Assembly (NCBI GenBank): GCA_903886485.1
Contig: CAISMH010000007.1
Coordinates: forward strand, 1 to 61,680
DNA: 61,680 nt
Origin: an uncultured Burkholderiales bacterium
GTDB lineage: Bacteria > Pseudomonadota > Gammaproteobacteria > Burkholderiales > Burkholderiaceae_C
Reading direction: 5' to 3'
Part shown: positions 44,210-53,407 of the stretch, one piece after another
How the letters are laid out: each line of letters starts with the position of its first letter
How positions within the stretch are numbered: position 1 is the first letter of the stretch
The notes under the pieces: model-generated
The model's input: the letters and a program-made list of their open reading frames with translations, nothing else
The model's database searches: none
Told to the model about the DNA's origin: nothing
Made by a program: the position numbers and the translations under genes

Positions 44210-45604
44210 TCAGCACAAATCAAACACCGCCATGCTCTCGACATGGGCTGTATGCGGAAACATGTTCACAGCGCCTGCAAACGACATGCGATAGCCAGCT
44301 GAGTTGACCAACACACCGGCGTCACGCGCCAAAGTAGACGGGTTGCAGCTCACGTACACAATGCGATGCGGTGGCGTCCAGCCTTGGGCTTGCTCAGGTT
44401 GTTGATGCAACTCCGCCAAGGCCTGCACCAGCGAGAACGCACCTTCACGCGGCGGATCGACCAGCCATTTGTCGGCAGCGCCATCTTGGCGCAGCAACGC
44501 GGGTGTCATCTCGAACAAATTGCGGGCCACAAAGCGAGTGGGCGCCAAAGGTTGGTCGCGCTTGGATTGGTTCAAGGCATAGTTTTCACCAGAGCGCGCG
44601 ACCAGAGCCTCACTCCCCTCAATACCTAGCACTTCACGGGCCAGTGTCGCCAAGGGCAAGGTGAAGTTGCCCAGACCGCAGAACCAGTCGATCACGCGCT
44701 CATGCGGCTGCACATCCAGCAAACGCAACGCACGCGTCACCAAGACGCGGTTGATGTGCGGATTCACTTGTGTGAAATCCGTTGGCTTGAACGGCATCGT
44801 GATGCCAAACTCAGGCAAGGCATAAGACAGTTGCTCGCCTAAGGCCCCATCCATTAAGCAAACGGTGTCCGGCCCTTTAGATTGCAACCACCATTGCACC
44901 TGGTACTTGTCGGCAAAGGCGCGCAAGGCAGCCATGTCACCCTCACTCAAGGGCTCCATGTGGCGCAGCACCATCGCGGTCACGTGGTCACCGCAAGCCA
45001 ATTCAATTTGCGGCAAGGTTTCGCGAGCCTCCATGCGTCCAATGAGTTGGCGCAGCGGTATCAGCATGGCATTGACGTGGGCCGGCAGAATGGGACATTC
45101 GCGCATATCGGCGACATAGCGACTCTTGCGCTCATGAAAGCCCACCAGCACCTCGCCCTTCTTCACCACATAGCGCACGGACAAGCGAGCGCGGTAGCGG
45201 TAGCCCCATGAAGGCCCTTGGATAGGACGCAGCATAGTTTCAGGCTTGACCTTACCCAAATGCCAAAGGTTGTCCTCTAGCGCCCGTTGTTTCACCGCAA
45301 TTTGCGCCGATGCGTCCAAGTGCTGCATCTTGCAGCCACCACACGCACCTGCGTGTAAACCAAAGTGGGGGCAGCCGGGCGTGACGCGCTGTGAGGACTC
45401 TTGCAGCACTTCCAACAAAGAGGCTTTTTCCCAGTTGTCTTTTTTACGGTGCACATTGGCACGGACGACTTCAAAAGGCAACGCGCCATCCACAAACACC
45501 ACTTTGCCGTCAGGACGGTGCGCCACGCCCTGCGCTTCGAGGTCCATCGATTCAATGGTCAGCGCTGGATCTGGCCATTTTTTTTCTGTCGTGATCTCAG
45601 TCAT
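44210..45604 (-). CDS. rlmD: 23S rRNA (uracil-1939-C5)-methyltransferase
   Basis: RlmD (RumA) methylates U1939 of 23S rRNA. The 464-residue protein has an N-terminal TRAM domain, the [4Fe-4S] ligands in [14 protein letters not shown] and MRECPIL, SAM-binding [16 protein letters not shown], and the catalytic region [11 protein letters not shown] near the C-terminus. Its ATG overlaps the last base of the nlpD stop codon. In related genomes I remember rpoS between nlpD and this gene; here there is none. Confidence 0.95.
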   Translation of the reverse strand: MTEITTEKKWPDPALTIESMDLEAQGVAHRPDGKVVFVDGALPFEVVRANVHRKKDNWEKASLLEVLQESSQRVTPGCPHFGLHAGACGGCKMQHLDASAQIAVKQRALEDNLWHLGKVKPETMLRPIQGPSWGYRYRARLSVRYVVKKGEVLVGFHERKSRYVADMRECPILPAHVNAMLIPLRQLIGRMEARETLPQIELACGDHVTAMVLRHMEPLSEGDMAALRAFADKYQVQWWLQSKGPDTVCLMDGALGEQLSYALPEFGITMPFKPTDFTQVNPHINRVLVTRALRLLDVQPHERVIDWFCGLGNFTLPLATLAREVLGIEGSEALVARSGENYALNQSKRDQPLAPTRFVARNLFEMTPALLRQDGAADKWLVDPPREGAFSLVQALAELHQQPEQAQGWTPPHRIVYVSCNPSTLARDAGVLVNSAGYRMSFAGAVNMFPHTAHVESMAVFDLC

Positions 45605-46392
45605 CAGTTGCCTGGCAAATATTTGGCAGGGTCAACTGGTTTGCCTTGACGTCGAATCTCAAAATGCAGCTTCACTTGATCTGCATCGCTGTTGCCCATC
45701 TCCGCAATCTTTTGACCGCGCTTGATGGTTTGATCTTCTTTCACCAGCAAGGTTTGGTTGTGTGCATAAGCCGTGAGGAACGTGTTGTTGTGCTTCAAGA
45801 TGATGAGGTTGCCATAACCACGCAGGCCAGCACCCGCATAGACCACACGCCCATCCGCTGAAGCAAGCACGGGGTCTCCGGCTTTGCCGCCGATGTCCAA
45901 GCCTTTGTTTTTAGACTCGTCAAAGCCAGATATCAAATTGCCACGCACAGGCCATTGAAAATTGAGCGCATCCTCTGGCGCATCTGCAGTCGCTACAGGC
46001 GTTGCGGGTGCAGGTTCTGCTGGCTTGGCAGGTGTGGCAGAAGGCGGCGTCACAGGACGTGGTACCGCCACGACGTCGGCGGGGGGCGGCGCCACGCGCA
46101 ACACTTGTCCTGTTTCGATCAAGTTGGGGTTGTCCAATTTGTTCCAACGAATGATGTCGCGCCAGCTTTGCCCGTTGTCCATGCCAATGCGAATCAGCGT
46201 GTCGCCGGGCTTGACGGTGTAGTAGCCGGGCTTGCCTGCGTTCTCGGCACCTGGCAGCGCGCGTGAAGCGCCACCATAAGCACCACCGATTGAGTGATCA
46301 TCCACAGGCGCGAGGCGGCCTTTGTTGGCGCAACCCGACAGTGCAGCCACCGTCATCAGGGCAGCAAGACCCCACATACCAGCACGAACCAT
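45604..46392 (-). CDS. nlpD: NlpD-type lipoprotein with LysM and M23/LytM domains
   Basis: The 262-residue envelope protein has a signal peptide with lipobox LSGC (about residues 18-21), a LysM domain (about 56-100, [14 protein letters not shown] and VLRV), a Pro/Ala/Thr-rich linker, and a C-terminal LytM domain (about 150-260). In the LytM part the metal-site motifs HxxxD and HxH are degenerate ([23 protein letters not shown]), as in NlpD and EnvC activators of amidases. GGGAG precedes the ATG at 46392. It lies 15 bp after pcm. Confidence 0.93.
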   Translation of the reverse strand: MVRAGMWGLAALMTVAALSGCANKGRLAPVDDHSIGGAYGGASRALPGAENAGKPGYYTVKPGDTLIRIGMDNGQSWRDIIRWNKLDNPNLIETGQVLRVAPPPADVVAVPRPVTPPSATPAKPAEPAPATPVATADAPEDALNFQWPVRGNLISGFDESKNKGLDIGGKAGDPVLASADGRVVYAGAGLRGYGNLIILKHNNTFLTAYAHNQTLLVKEDQTIKRGQKIAEMGNSDADQVKLHFEIRRQGKPVDPAKYLPGN

Positions 46393-46407
46393 GCGTATTT
46401 CTCCCAA

Positions 46408-47211
46408 TCAAGCAATGCCTGATTTTAGAGGCACGAAGTTCACGGCTTCTAAAAGCATTTGCTGCAAACCTTGCGGCGTCTTGTCAATCACCACCAAGGC
46501 CTGTGTCCCCGTGCTTGTCTGCGTTGGCGCTACCAAACGCCCCCCCATCGCCAACTGATCAATCCATGCTTGAGGGACCGCGTCCCCGCCCGCGGCAGAG
46601 ATGATCGCGCTATACGGCGCACCTGGCGCGTAGCCCAACATCCCATCCCCAAAAATCATGTGCACATTGGGCAAACGCAAAGGACGCAAGTTCTCCCGCG
46701 CTTTGTCATGAAGCCCGCGCAAGCGCTCGATGCTGTAGACCTCGCGTGCCACACAAGACAACACCGCCGCTTGGTAGCCGCAACCCGTCCCAATCTCCAG
46801 CACGCGCCCCATCAACGGCTCACCTTTGAAGCCGGGTGCTTCACGCAGCAAAGCAATCATGCGCGCCACCACATTCGGCTTGGAGATGGTTTGACCCAAA
46901 CCAATGGGCAAACTGGTGTCCTCATAGGCTTGGTTCACCAAGGCACTGTCCACAAACCGGTGACGTTCCACACGACCCATGGCCTCTAGCACCACCGCAT
47001 CGTCAATGCCCTGCTCTGCCAACTTTTGCACCATACGGGCACGGATGGTGGATGAGTCCAAGCCAACGCCCGTGGGGCTGGCCATGCTCAAGGGCTGAGT
47101 TCGCGTCTTCAACTGCGGGGTCACCACCCGCGTGGCCCCCAACAATGTTTTGGGCGTCGCTTGTGGCTTGCCTGAATCTAAGCGCGCAGGAAAGCTGGGG
47201 CGCTGCTTCAT
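46408..47211 (-). CDS. pcm: Protein-L-isoaspartate O-methyltransferase
   Basis: Pcm repairs isoaspartyl residues in damaged proteins using SAM. The 267-residue protein has [22 protein letters not shown], the SAM motif [16 protein letters not shown], and the C-terminal [15 protein letters not shown]. It is about 50 residues longer than E. coli Pcm because of an N-terminal extension of low complexity. The ATG overlaps the surE stop (ATGA). The order surE-pcm-nlpD is conserved across proteobacteria. Confidence 0.95.
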   Translation of the reverse strand: MKQRPSFPARLDSGKPQATPKTLLGATRVVTPQLKTRTQPLSMASPTGVGLDSSTIRARMVQKLAEQGIDDAVVLEAMGRVERHRFVDSALVNQAYEDTSLPIGLGQTISKPNVVARMIALLREAPGFKGEPLMGRVLEIGTGCGYQAAVLSCVAREVYSIERLRGLHDKARENLRPLRLPNVHMIFGDGMLGYAPGAPYSAIISAAGGDAVPQAWIDQLAMGGRLVAPTQTSTGTQALVVIDKTPQGLQQMLLEAVNFVPLKSGIA

Positions 47212-47966
47212 GCGCGCATTCCATGCAAACGCTGCGACCAGTCAGGCAAACTGGCATGTTCGGTCAAGTCCACGTGCAGTGGTGTCACCGACACATGGCC
47301 TTCGAAGGTGGCGTGAAAGTCGGTGCCATCGCTGTCGTCTTTGGCTGCGCCTGCACTGCCAATCCAGTACATGGTTTCACCGCGTGGACTGGTTTGTGTG
47401 ATGACACGCTCGGCTGAATGTCGCCGCCCCAAGCGCGTCACGCGCAGAGGTTTGATTTGCGCCAGCGGGTGATTGGGAATGTTCACATTCAACAACCAAG
47501 GCTCAGCTTGCGCCTGATTTTTTTGCATCATGTGCTGCACCAACTCACGGGCTTTGGCAGCGGCGGCATCGATGTGCCCCCAGCCTTTCTCTACTTGTGA
47601 AAAGGCCATGGCAGGCACGCCAAACAAATACCCTTCCATGGCGGCACCGACAGTGCCAGAGTAAATCGTGTCATCACCCATGTTGGCGCCATTGTTGATA
47701 CCGGAGACCACCAGATCGGGCTTGTAATCCAACAAGCCCGTGAGCGCGATGTGAACGCAATCAGCAGGGGTGCCATTCACGTAACGAAAGCCATTGCTGG
47801 CTTGGTTCACATACAACGGGGAATGCAATGTCAATGCATTGGACTTGGCGCTGTTGTTGTGCTCGGGTGCGACCACCTCGACACGGCCTAAATCTTTGAG
47901 CGCTTCGTAGAGGGCTACGATGCCAGGGGCTTGGAAGCCATCGTCATTGGAAATCAGAATATTCAT
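47208..47966 (-). CDS. surE: 5'/3'-nucleotidase SurE
   Basis: SurE is a metal-dependent nucleotidase and exopolyphosphatase. The 252-residue protein has the N-terminal acidic metal site [30 protein letters not shown] and [27 protein letters not shown]. First gene of surE-pcm-nlpD-rlmD, all tightly packed. Confidence 0.97.
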   Translation of the reverse strand: MNILISNDDGFQAPGIVALYEALKDLGRVEVVAPEHNNSAKSNALTLHSPLYVNQASNGFRYVNGTPADCVHIALTGLLDYKPDLVVSGINNGANMGDDTIYSGTVGAAMEGYLFGVPAMAFSQVEKGWGHIDAAAAKARELVQHMMQKNQAQAEPWLLNVNIPNHPLAQIKPLRVTRLGRRHSAERVITQTSPRGETMYWIGSAGAAKDDSDGTDFHATFEGHVSVTPLHVDLTEHASLPDWSQRLHGMRA

Positions 47967-48020
47967 GATGCCTTAGGGTTGCATCCGAATTGTAGATTCG
48001 CACGAGAACCGCCCCCGTGG

Positions 48021-48371
48021 CTAGGGGTTCGCGCGAAACACGCCATAGGCCAGCATCAGCAAGGTGCCCGTGAGCAAGGCCGGGACGAGACGGCGATGCG
48101 GATGCGACACCATCACCGCCAAACTCAAAACACAAATCAGCACTCGCAAGAGCAAGGGCACAGTGGCAAGCAAACCCAAGGGCATGACAACCATGCGAAT
48201 GGTGAGAGCAGCCACCATGGCATAGGTCACGGCGGAGAGCCAGCGAAACACCTCGCTGTCTTGGTGAATATGACCAGACAACTTCACACCCATCGCACGG
48301 CAGATGTAGGTGCCGATGCAGGCCGCACTCAGTGCCAACCAAACACCCCAGCCTTGCATGTCGACGTTCAT
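48021..48371 (-). CDS. azlD: AzlD-type branched-chain amino acid transport subunit
   Basis: The 116-residue protein has about four hydrophobic segments and matches the AzlD family (GTYICRAMGVKLSG, WLSAVTYAMVAALTIRM). AzlC and AzlD together export branched-chain amino acids, as BrnFE does in Corynebacterium. The ATG at 48371 overlaps the azlC stop by 4 bp. Confidence 0.88.
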   Translation of the reverse strand: MNVDMQGWGVWLALSAACIGTYICRAMGVKLSGHIHQDSEVFRWLSAVTYAMVAALTIRMVVMPLGLLATVPLLLRVLICVLSLAVMVSHPHRRLVPALLTGTLLMLAYGVFRANP

Positions 48372-49105
48372 CGCGCCACCTCTGTGGGTGCGGGGCGCAA
48401 CCAACGACGGTCAGCCACATAAGCCAACGAACCTGCCACCAAACCATTCAACAACAAACTGCTGTCCGCATCCAACACATAAAAGGCCGGACCGAACACG
48501 CAACCCAAACCAATCGCGATGCGATTGACCCACGGTTTGACCTCGGTGAATGTGAGCAGAAAAAACAAAGGGTTGATGAACACCAAACCCAGCGTGACCG
48601 CAGCGGGCACCCAGCCCGCCACGACATAGCCCAGCACCGTACCTATCGGCGCGATCAACCAACACGGCAAGGCCAAGCCAATGAAGTAATTCAAACGGTG
48701 CTTGGGTGACATGCGTGGAAACTCACGCATCGACACCGCCCATGCCGTCATGGCCAGCATATGGACCCACAGGTACAGCAGTGGGTTTCGGTCGCGTCGG
48801 TGGAGTTGGGGAAACAGCGTCACCACCATGGTGATGAAACGGGTGGAGGTCAAGGTCACAGCAAAGCCAATGGCCAGCAAGGAGGAGCCAGAGATGAACA
48901 TCTCCAGCATCACCACTTGGCCCGGCAAGGCAAACATCAGCAGACTGGTCAGGCCCGTCATCCACGCATCAAAGCCGTGGCTGCGCCCCATGGCGCCAAA
49001 GCCGACCATGCCTGCAAACAAGACTAAAACGGGAGCGCCAAGGGCATCGCGGATGCCCTGCCAAAAGGCTTGGCGCCGATTGGCAAATCGGTTCAGAGTC
49101 AACAC
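48368..49105 (-). CDS. azlC: AzlC-type branched-chain amino acid permease
   Basis: The 245-residue membrane protein matches AzlC: FWQGIRDALGAPVLVLFAGMVGFGAM near the start, LTSTRFITMVVTLFPQL, and several further transmembrane helices. The start is a GTG at 49103-49105; no better start is present. It forms an overlapping pair with azlD. Confidence 0.88.
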   Translation of the reverse strand: MLTLNRFANRRQAFWQGIRDALGAPVLVLFAGMVGFGAMGRSHGFDAWMTGLTSLLMFALPGQVVMLEMFISGSSLLAIGFAVTLTSTRFITMVVTLFPQLHRRDRNPLLYLWVHMLAMTAWAVSMREFPRMSPKHRLNYFIGLALPCWLIAPIGTVLGYVVAGWVPAAVTLGLVFINPLFFLLTFTEVKPWVNRIAIGLGCVFGPAFYVLDADSSLLLNGLVAGSLAYVADRRWLRPAPTEVAR

Positions 49106-49115
49106 TCAGAACCGA

Positions 49116-49445
49116 TTATTTTTGGTTCATATTGCCTTTGAATTTACCGCCGCGTTGAATTTCCAACTCGTGGTATTCCAAGGTGCCAGACACTTTGCCC
49201 GTGCTGTGAATCAGCAGGTGGTCTTTGCAGACGATGTCTTCGTTGAGTTCGCCGTGCACATCAATTTCACGAGCGCGCACCGTGCCAGTCACTTGACCTT
49301 TGGTGCCAATCAGCAAGTCATCCGCTGTCAATTCGCCGGTGACGTTGCCATTGATCACGGCTTTGCCAGGCGCAGAGATAGAGCCCTTGAAAGTGACGCC
49401 CTCACCGATGACGAGGTTGTTGTTGGTTGGATTGATATCAGCCAT
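49116..49445 (-). CDS. Bactofilin family cytoskeletal protein
   Basis: The 109-residue protein is a single bactofilin domain, a beta-helix built of short repeats: VIGEGVTFKGSISAPGKAVINGNVTGEL, DDLLIGTKGQVTGTVRAREIDVHGEL. Bactofilins polymerise into filaments that help shape cells or place wall enzymes. The ATG at 49445 starts the conserved part. It ends 10 bp before azlC; the two may be cotranscribed. Confidence 0.92.
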   Translation of the reverse strand: MADINPTNNNLVIGEGVTFKGSISAPGKAVINGNVTGELTADDLLIGTKGQVTGTVRAREIDVHGELNEDIVCKDHLLIHSTGKVSGTLEYHELEIQRGGKFKGNMNQK

Positions 49446-49628
49446 GCTGTGCTCCTTTGAAGAGCGCATCATACCTAAGCCAACACCAACCAAGCCAAGC
49501 CATAGAAATCCGACAGCCAGCGCTCATGCATCGACGCCTCGCATCCACTCACTGAAAGCCATTTCGTTTGTCGCATATGATTTGAAAACCTTCGGCAACG
49601 CCCTCCCCTCGAGTAGTTCATTTCACAT

Positions 49629-50426
49629 ATGCCTCGCATTCAACTCGGTGTCTCACTTTCGGAAAAGCTGGCTCAGACACTGGAGACAAGCATTCGCGAG
49701 AGAAAGCTCGCAGCGGGTGAAAAACTCCCCACGGAAAACGCCTTGGTCGAGAAATATGGCGTCAGCAGAACCGTGGTGCGAGAGGCCTTTTCTCGCTTAA
49801 AGACTCTAGGGCTCATTGAGACCCGTCAAGGCTCTGGCGCCTTCGTCAAAAAGCTGCCCCCGCCCGATGCGGGAAAACTCAAACTCATCCCAGACGGCTC
49901 CGTCGACGCCGTCTTGAAGGTCGTCGAGGTCAGGCGCGCACTCGAAGCAGAATCAGCCGCGCTTGCAGCCGAACGCAGAACGCCTCAGTCGCTCCAAAAA
50001 ATCAAGCAAGCCATGCGCGCACTCGACAAAGCGGTGGCCAGCGGAGGCGATGGCGTGAGTGAGGATGTGGCCTTCCATGCAGCCATTGCCCAAGCGGCCA
50101 ACAACCCGTTTCTCTTAGACACCCTGTCGTACCTGAATCAATTCTTGGAAAAAGCCACCCGCGTGACCCGCGCGAATGAGGCGACGCGCGCAGACCTAGA
50201 AGACGCCGTGCGAAACGAGCATCTCGCCATCTTGCAAGCCATTGAAAAAGGTGATGCCAAGGCAGCGCGCATGGCAGGGACCAAGCACATGCTCAACGCG
50301 GCAAAACGCATTGACAATGCGGACCCTGTTTTCTGGACTTCGCAAGGCCTCGCGCTGGCCAAGCGATTGCGTACACCACTCGCGCTCAAGTCGGCCAAAA
50401 AGCGCGCCAGCACTGCAAAAGCCTGA
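49629..50426 (+). CDS. GntR/FadR-family regulator of the acid-sugar operon (inferred)
   Basis: The 265-residue protein has an N-terminal winged helix (about 8-75: KLPTENALVEKYGVSRTVVREAFSRLKTLGLIETRQGSGAFV) and a C-terminal FCD ligand domain with metal-site residues in EDVAFHAAIAQ and NEHLAILQAI. Such regulators respond to organic acids. It stands directly upstream of the TRAP transporter and tetronate genes, same strand, so it is inferred to control them, probably as a repressor relieved by threonate, erythronate or an intermediate. The basic Lys/Ala tail after residue 245 is unusual. Confidence 0.88.
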   Translation: MPRIQLGVSLSEKLAQTLETSIRERKLAAGEKLPTENALVEKYGVSRTVVREAFSRLKTLGLIETRQGSGAFVKKLPPPDAGKLKLIPDGSVDAVLKVVEVRRALEAESAALAAERRTPQSLQKIKQAMRALDKAVASGGDGVSEDVAFHAAIAQAANNPFLLDTLSYLNQFLEKATRVTRANEATRADLEDAVRNEHLAILQAIEKGDAKAARMAGTKHMLNAAKRIDNADPVFWTSQGLALAKRLRTPLALKSAKKRASTAKA

Positions 50427-50478
50427 GCCAATCACACGGGTTACTCCCTAGTGAAAGGTCCGATTACTTCCTGATAAT

Positions 50479-50489
50479 TTGTCATACAA
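50479..50489. promoter_or_regulatory. Candidate FadR-type operator upstream of dctP
   Basis: TTGTCATACAA is a palindrome (TTGT and ACAA around a 3-bp centre), the general shape of FadR-subfamily operators. It lies right after a TGATAAT box (50472-50478) that could be the -10 element of the operon, 54 bp upstream of the dctP ATG. The adjacent regulator gene is the natural binder. No matching -35 box is clear. Confidence 0.5.
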
Positions 50490-50542
50490 CCTGACAGCAT
50501 CTGTGCTTTTTGGGTTGCGGCACTTAACTATCAGGAGACACG

Positions 50543-51529
50543 ATGTCAAAGACTTTCATCAGCAAAAAATGGGGGGCCATCCTCGCCACCACAGCCGCAT
50601 TTGCTGCGTTCCCCACGCAAGCACAAACCGTCTTGAAAATGGGCCATGTGTTGGCCAAAGGATCGCACTACGACATTGGCGCCAATGTGTTCTGCGAGAA
50701 CTTAGACAAAAACACCCAAGGCCGCTACAAATGTCAGGTCTACCCTGCCAGCGCCCTAGGCGGCGAACGTGAACAAGTCGAAGCGGTGCAGATTGGCACA
50801 CAAGACCTCGTCATCACCTCCACCGGCCCTGTGGGTAACTTTGTGCCAGAGATGAAAATTGTGGACGTGCCCTTTTTGTTCCGTGACTACGACCACGCAC
50901 GCAAAGTGTTGGACGGCAAGATCGGCCAAGACATGCTGGCCAAGTTCCCAGACCACGGCTTGGTGGCTTTGGCATGGAGTGAGAACGGCTTTCGCCATAT
51001 GACCAACAACAAGCGCCCCATCGTCAGCGCAGCAGATGCCAGCGGCTTGAAGATGCGCACCATGGAAAACAAAGTTCACATGGAAGGCTACCGCGCCTTC
51101 GGCATTCAACCCACACCGATGGCGTTCCCAGAAGTGTTCGGCGCCTTGCAACAAGGTGTGGTGGATGGCCAAGAAAACCCCATCCCTGTGATCTTGGCTT
51201 CCAAGTTCTCTCAAGTGCAAAAGTATTTGTCGTTGACAGGTCACGTCTACTCACCTGGACTCATCCTGACGTCACCACGCATCATGAACAAACTCAGCGA
51301 TGCTGACAAAAAAGCGTTCTATGACGCCGCCGCCAAGAGCGTGGCCGCCACCCGCAAGAAGGTGAACGACGACGAAGCCAACGGCATCGCTCAACTCGAG
51401 CGTGAAGGCATGCAAGTGGTCAAAAAGGTCAACAGCGCGAGCTTTAGCGATGCCCTCAAAGGCCCTTATGCCAATTACGCCAAAGAGTTTGGCGCTGACA
51501 AGCTCGCAGCCATCCAAGCTGTGAAGTAA
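50543..51529 (+). CDS. dctP: TRAP transporter substrate-binding protein
   Basis: The 328-residue periplasmic binding protein has a signal peptide cleaved near AQA-QTVLKMGH (about residue 28), then the DctP-family core with DLVITSTGPVGNFVPEM, GLKMRTMENKVH, the substrate-carboxylate arginine region, and ALQQGVVDGQENP. It delivers an organic acid, here probably threonate or erythronate, to DctQM. AGGAG precedes the ATG. An intergenic hairpin separates it from dctQ. Confidence 0.93.
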   Translation: MSKTFISKKWGAILATTAAFAAFPTQAQTVLKMGHVLAKGSHYDIGANVFCENLDKNTQGRYKCQVYPASALGGEREQVEAVQIGTQDLVITSTGPVGNFVPEMKIVDVPFLFRDYDHARKVLDGKIGQDMLAKFPDHGLVALAWSENGFRHMTNNKRPIVSAADASGLKMRTMENKVHMEGYRAFGIQPTPMAFPEVFGALQQGVVDGQENPIPVILASKFSQVQKYLSLTGHVYSPGLILTSPRIMNKLSDADKKAFYDAAAKSVAATRKKVNDDEANGIAQLEREGMQVVKKVNSASFSDALKGPYANYAKEFGADKLAAIQAVK

Positions 51530-51547
51530 TCCTCATTTCATTCATCC

Positions 51548-51577
51548 TTGGACAAGCCAGTGCGCTGGCTTGTCCAA
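51548..51577 (+). repeat. 13-bp perfect hairpin between dctP and dctQ
   Basis: TTGGACAAGCCAG (51548-51560) and CTGGCTTGTCCAA (51565-51577) form a perfect 13-bp stem with the loop TGCG. No T-run follows, so it is not a full terminator. Hairpins in this place can stabilise the upstream mRNA, which would make more binding protein than membrane subunits. Confidence 0.75.
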
Positions 51578-51590
51578 CATGGGACTCACC

Positions 51591-52103
51591 ATGAAATCTT
51601 TCGAAAAATATTTGATGATCGCCAACCGAGGTGTCCTGATTGCTTTGCTCGCTGCAATGGCCATCATCATTTTCGCGAACGTGGTCTTGCGCTACTCCAC
51701 CAACCAATCCATCGAATGGGCCGAAGAAGTGGCTCGTTACATGATGGTGTGGCTCACCTTCTTAGGCGCTGGCCCCGTGTTGCGGTATGGCGGCCACATC
51801 GCTGTTGAAAACCTACAAGACAGCCTGCCCATCGCTTGGGCCCGCGCCATTCGTGTCTTCATTGCTGTGATGCTCACAGGCTTTTTCATCTTCATCATTT
51901 GGTATGGCCTCATCTATGTGAACCGCGTTCAATACCAAATGACGCCCACCACCCAAATCTCCATGTCATGGGTCTACGGGGCCATGCCTGCTGGCGGCGT
52001 GTTGCTGCTCGCCCATTGGTTGCTCATTGTTCGCGACTACGTGCTCACGCGCACCTTCGCATCCGATTCACATTTCGACGCCACTGCGAGCGCATCCCTA
52101 TGA
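51591..52103 (+). CDS. dctQ: TRAP transporter small membrane subunit
   Basis: The 170-residue protein has four hydrophobic segments and the DctQ signature NVVLRYSTNQSIEWAEEVARYMMVWLTFLGAG. It pairs with DctM in the membrane. The ATG at 51591 is preferred; an earlier ATG at 51579 lies against the hairpin arm. Its stop overlaps the dctM start by 4 bp (ATGA). Confidence 0.92.
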   Translation: MKSFEKYLMIANRGVLIALLAAMAIIIFANVVLRYSTNQSIEWAEEVARYMMVWLTFLGAGPVLRYGGHIAVENLQDSLPIAWARAIRVFIAVMLTGFFIFIIWYGLIYVNRVQYQMTPTTQISMSWVYGAMPAGGVLLLAHWLLIVRDYVLTRTFASDSHFDATASASL

Positions 52104-53392
52104 GTCTGAGTGTCATCCTTCTTCTGAGCTGTTGCTTTTATTTGGCGATTGGTTTTCCCGTGGCGTTTGCCTTGGGCTTTTCAACACTCACCGCGCTGGT
52201 GTTTGGTGCTGACTTTCCGCTGTTCGTCTTACTCAAGCAAACCTACGAAGGTGTGGACAGCTTCCCCCTCATGGCGGTGCCGTTCTTCATCTTGGCCGCA
52301 GAACTCATGAGTGGCGGCTCCCTCACCGAAGTGCTGCTCAAATTTGCCGCCCAATTTGTCGGCCACAAGCGCGGCGGCTTGGGCTACACCAACGTGGTGT
52401 CGCTCACCTTCTTCTCTGGCATCTCCGGCTCGGCCTTGGCTGACGCCGCAGGCCCGGGCTCGATGATGATTCGCATGATGGACAAAGCGGGCTACGACAA
52501 GTCGTATGCCGCAGCCCTGACAGCCGCCACCGCGATTGTGGGCCCCATCATTCCGCCCTCCATCATCATGATCATCTATGCCTTGCAGGATGATCGCGTG
52601 TCAGTCGGCGCTCTGTTTATTGCGGGCTTCATCCCCGGCATCTTGATTGCTGGCGGCATGGCGGTGGTCAACTGGTATGTGTCCAAGCAACGCAACTACA
52701 AGGGCATTTCCGGCAACGAAACGTTTGCCGAAAAAATGCTCGTCACATGGAAAGCCATCCCTGCACTCATGTTGCCGGTGATTATTTTGGGCGGCATGCG
52801 CGCGGGTTGGTTCACCCCGACTGAAGCCTCCGTGGTCGCCGTGTTCTATGCCTTGGTCTGCGGCAAATGGATTTACCGCACCTTGGAATGGAAAGCCGTG
52901 CCCGACATCTTGTCGCGCTCGGCGCTGATGACGGCTTCGGTCCTCATCATCATCGGCACGTCGAATGCCTTTGCTTGGATTTTGACCATCGATGGTTTGC
53001 CCATCAAACTGGCCGAATGGATGGGCGCACAAGACATGTCCGCGTTCACCTTCTTGATTGCGGTCAACATCTTCTTGTTGATCTTTGGCATCTTCATTGA
53101 ACCGCTGCCGGGCGTGATGGTCTTGGTGCCGATCTTGGCCCCAGTCGCCGCCAAGCTCGGCATTGACCCGATTCACTTTGCCATGGTGGTCATCTTCAAC
53201 TTGACGCTGGGCATGATCACACCGCCCGTCGGCGGGCTGCTGTTCGTCACCTCCAACGTGGCCAAAGTTCCGCTGGATGCACTCACCCGAGAACTCAAAC
53301 CCTTCTTGATTGCACACGCACTGATTTTGGTCATGCTGACCTTCATCCCCGCCTTGAGCACTTGGGCTCCGCATGCCTTCGGTTTTCAATAA
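52100..53392 (+). CDS. dctM: TRAP transporter large membrane subunit
   Basis: The 430-residue protein has about 12 hydrophobic segments and the DctM motifs PLMAVPFFILAAELM, SGISGSALADAAGPGSMMI, GPIIPPSIIMIIYAL, and ITPPVGGLLFVTSNVAKVP. It is the Na+-coupled translocation subunit. The ATG at 52100 overlaps the dctQ stop; the much longer frame from 51836 runs inside dctQ and is not used. Confidence 0.95.
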   Translation: MSLSVILLLSCCFYLAIGFPVAFALGFSTLTALVFGADFPLFVLLKQTYEGVDSFPLMAVPFFILAAELMSGGSLTEVLLKFAAQFVGHKRGGLGYTNVVSLTFFSGISGSALADAAGPGSMMIRMMDKAGYDKSYAAALTAATAIVGPIIPPSIIMIIYALQDDRVSVGALFIAGFIPGILIAGGMAVVNWYVSKQRNYKGISGNETFAEKMLVTWKAIPALMLPVIILGGMRAGWFTPTEASVVAVFYALVCGKWIYRTLEWKAVPDILSRSALMTASVLIIIGTSNAFAWILTIDGLPIKLAEWMGAQDMSAFTFLIAVNIFLLIFGIFIEPLPGVMVLVPILAPVAAKLGIDPIHFAMVVIFNLTLGMITPPVGGLLFVTSNVAKVPLDALTRELKPFLIAHALILVMLTFIPALSTWAPHAFGFQ

Positions 53393-53407
53393 ACACGGAA
53401 TTCATTG

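Noticed and set aside
51836..52099. Long N-terminal extension of dctM
   Set aside because: The extra codons lie inside dctQ in another frame; the ATGA overlap at 52100 and conserved DctM N-terminus settle the start.
52601..53389. 262-codon minus-strand frame opposite dctM
   Set aside because: Rich in Asp, Gln and His, as expected for the reverse complement of a hydrophobic membrane protein gene; no homology recognised.
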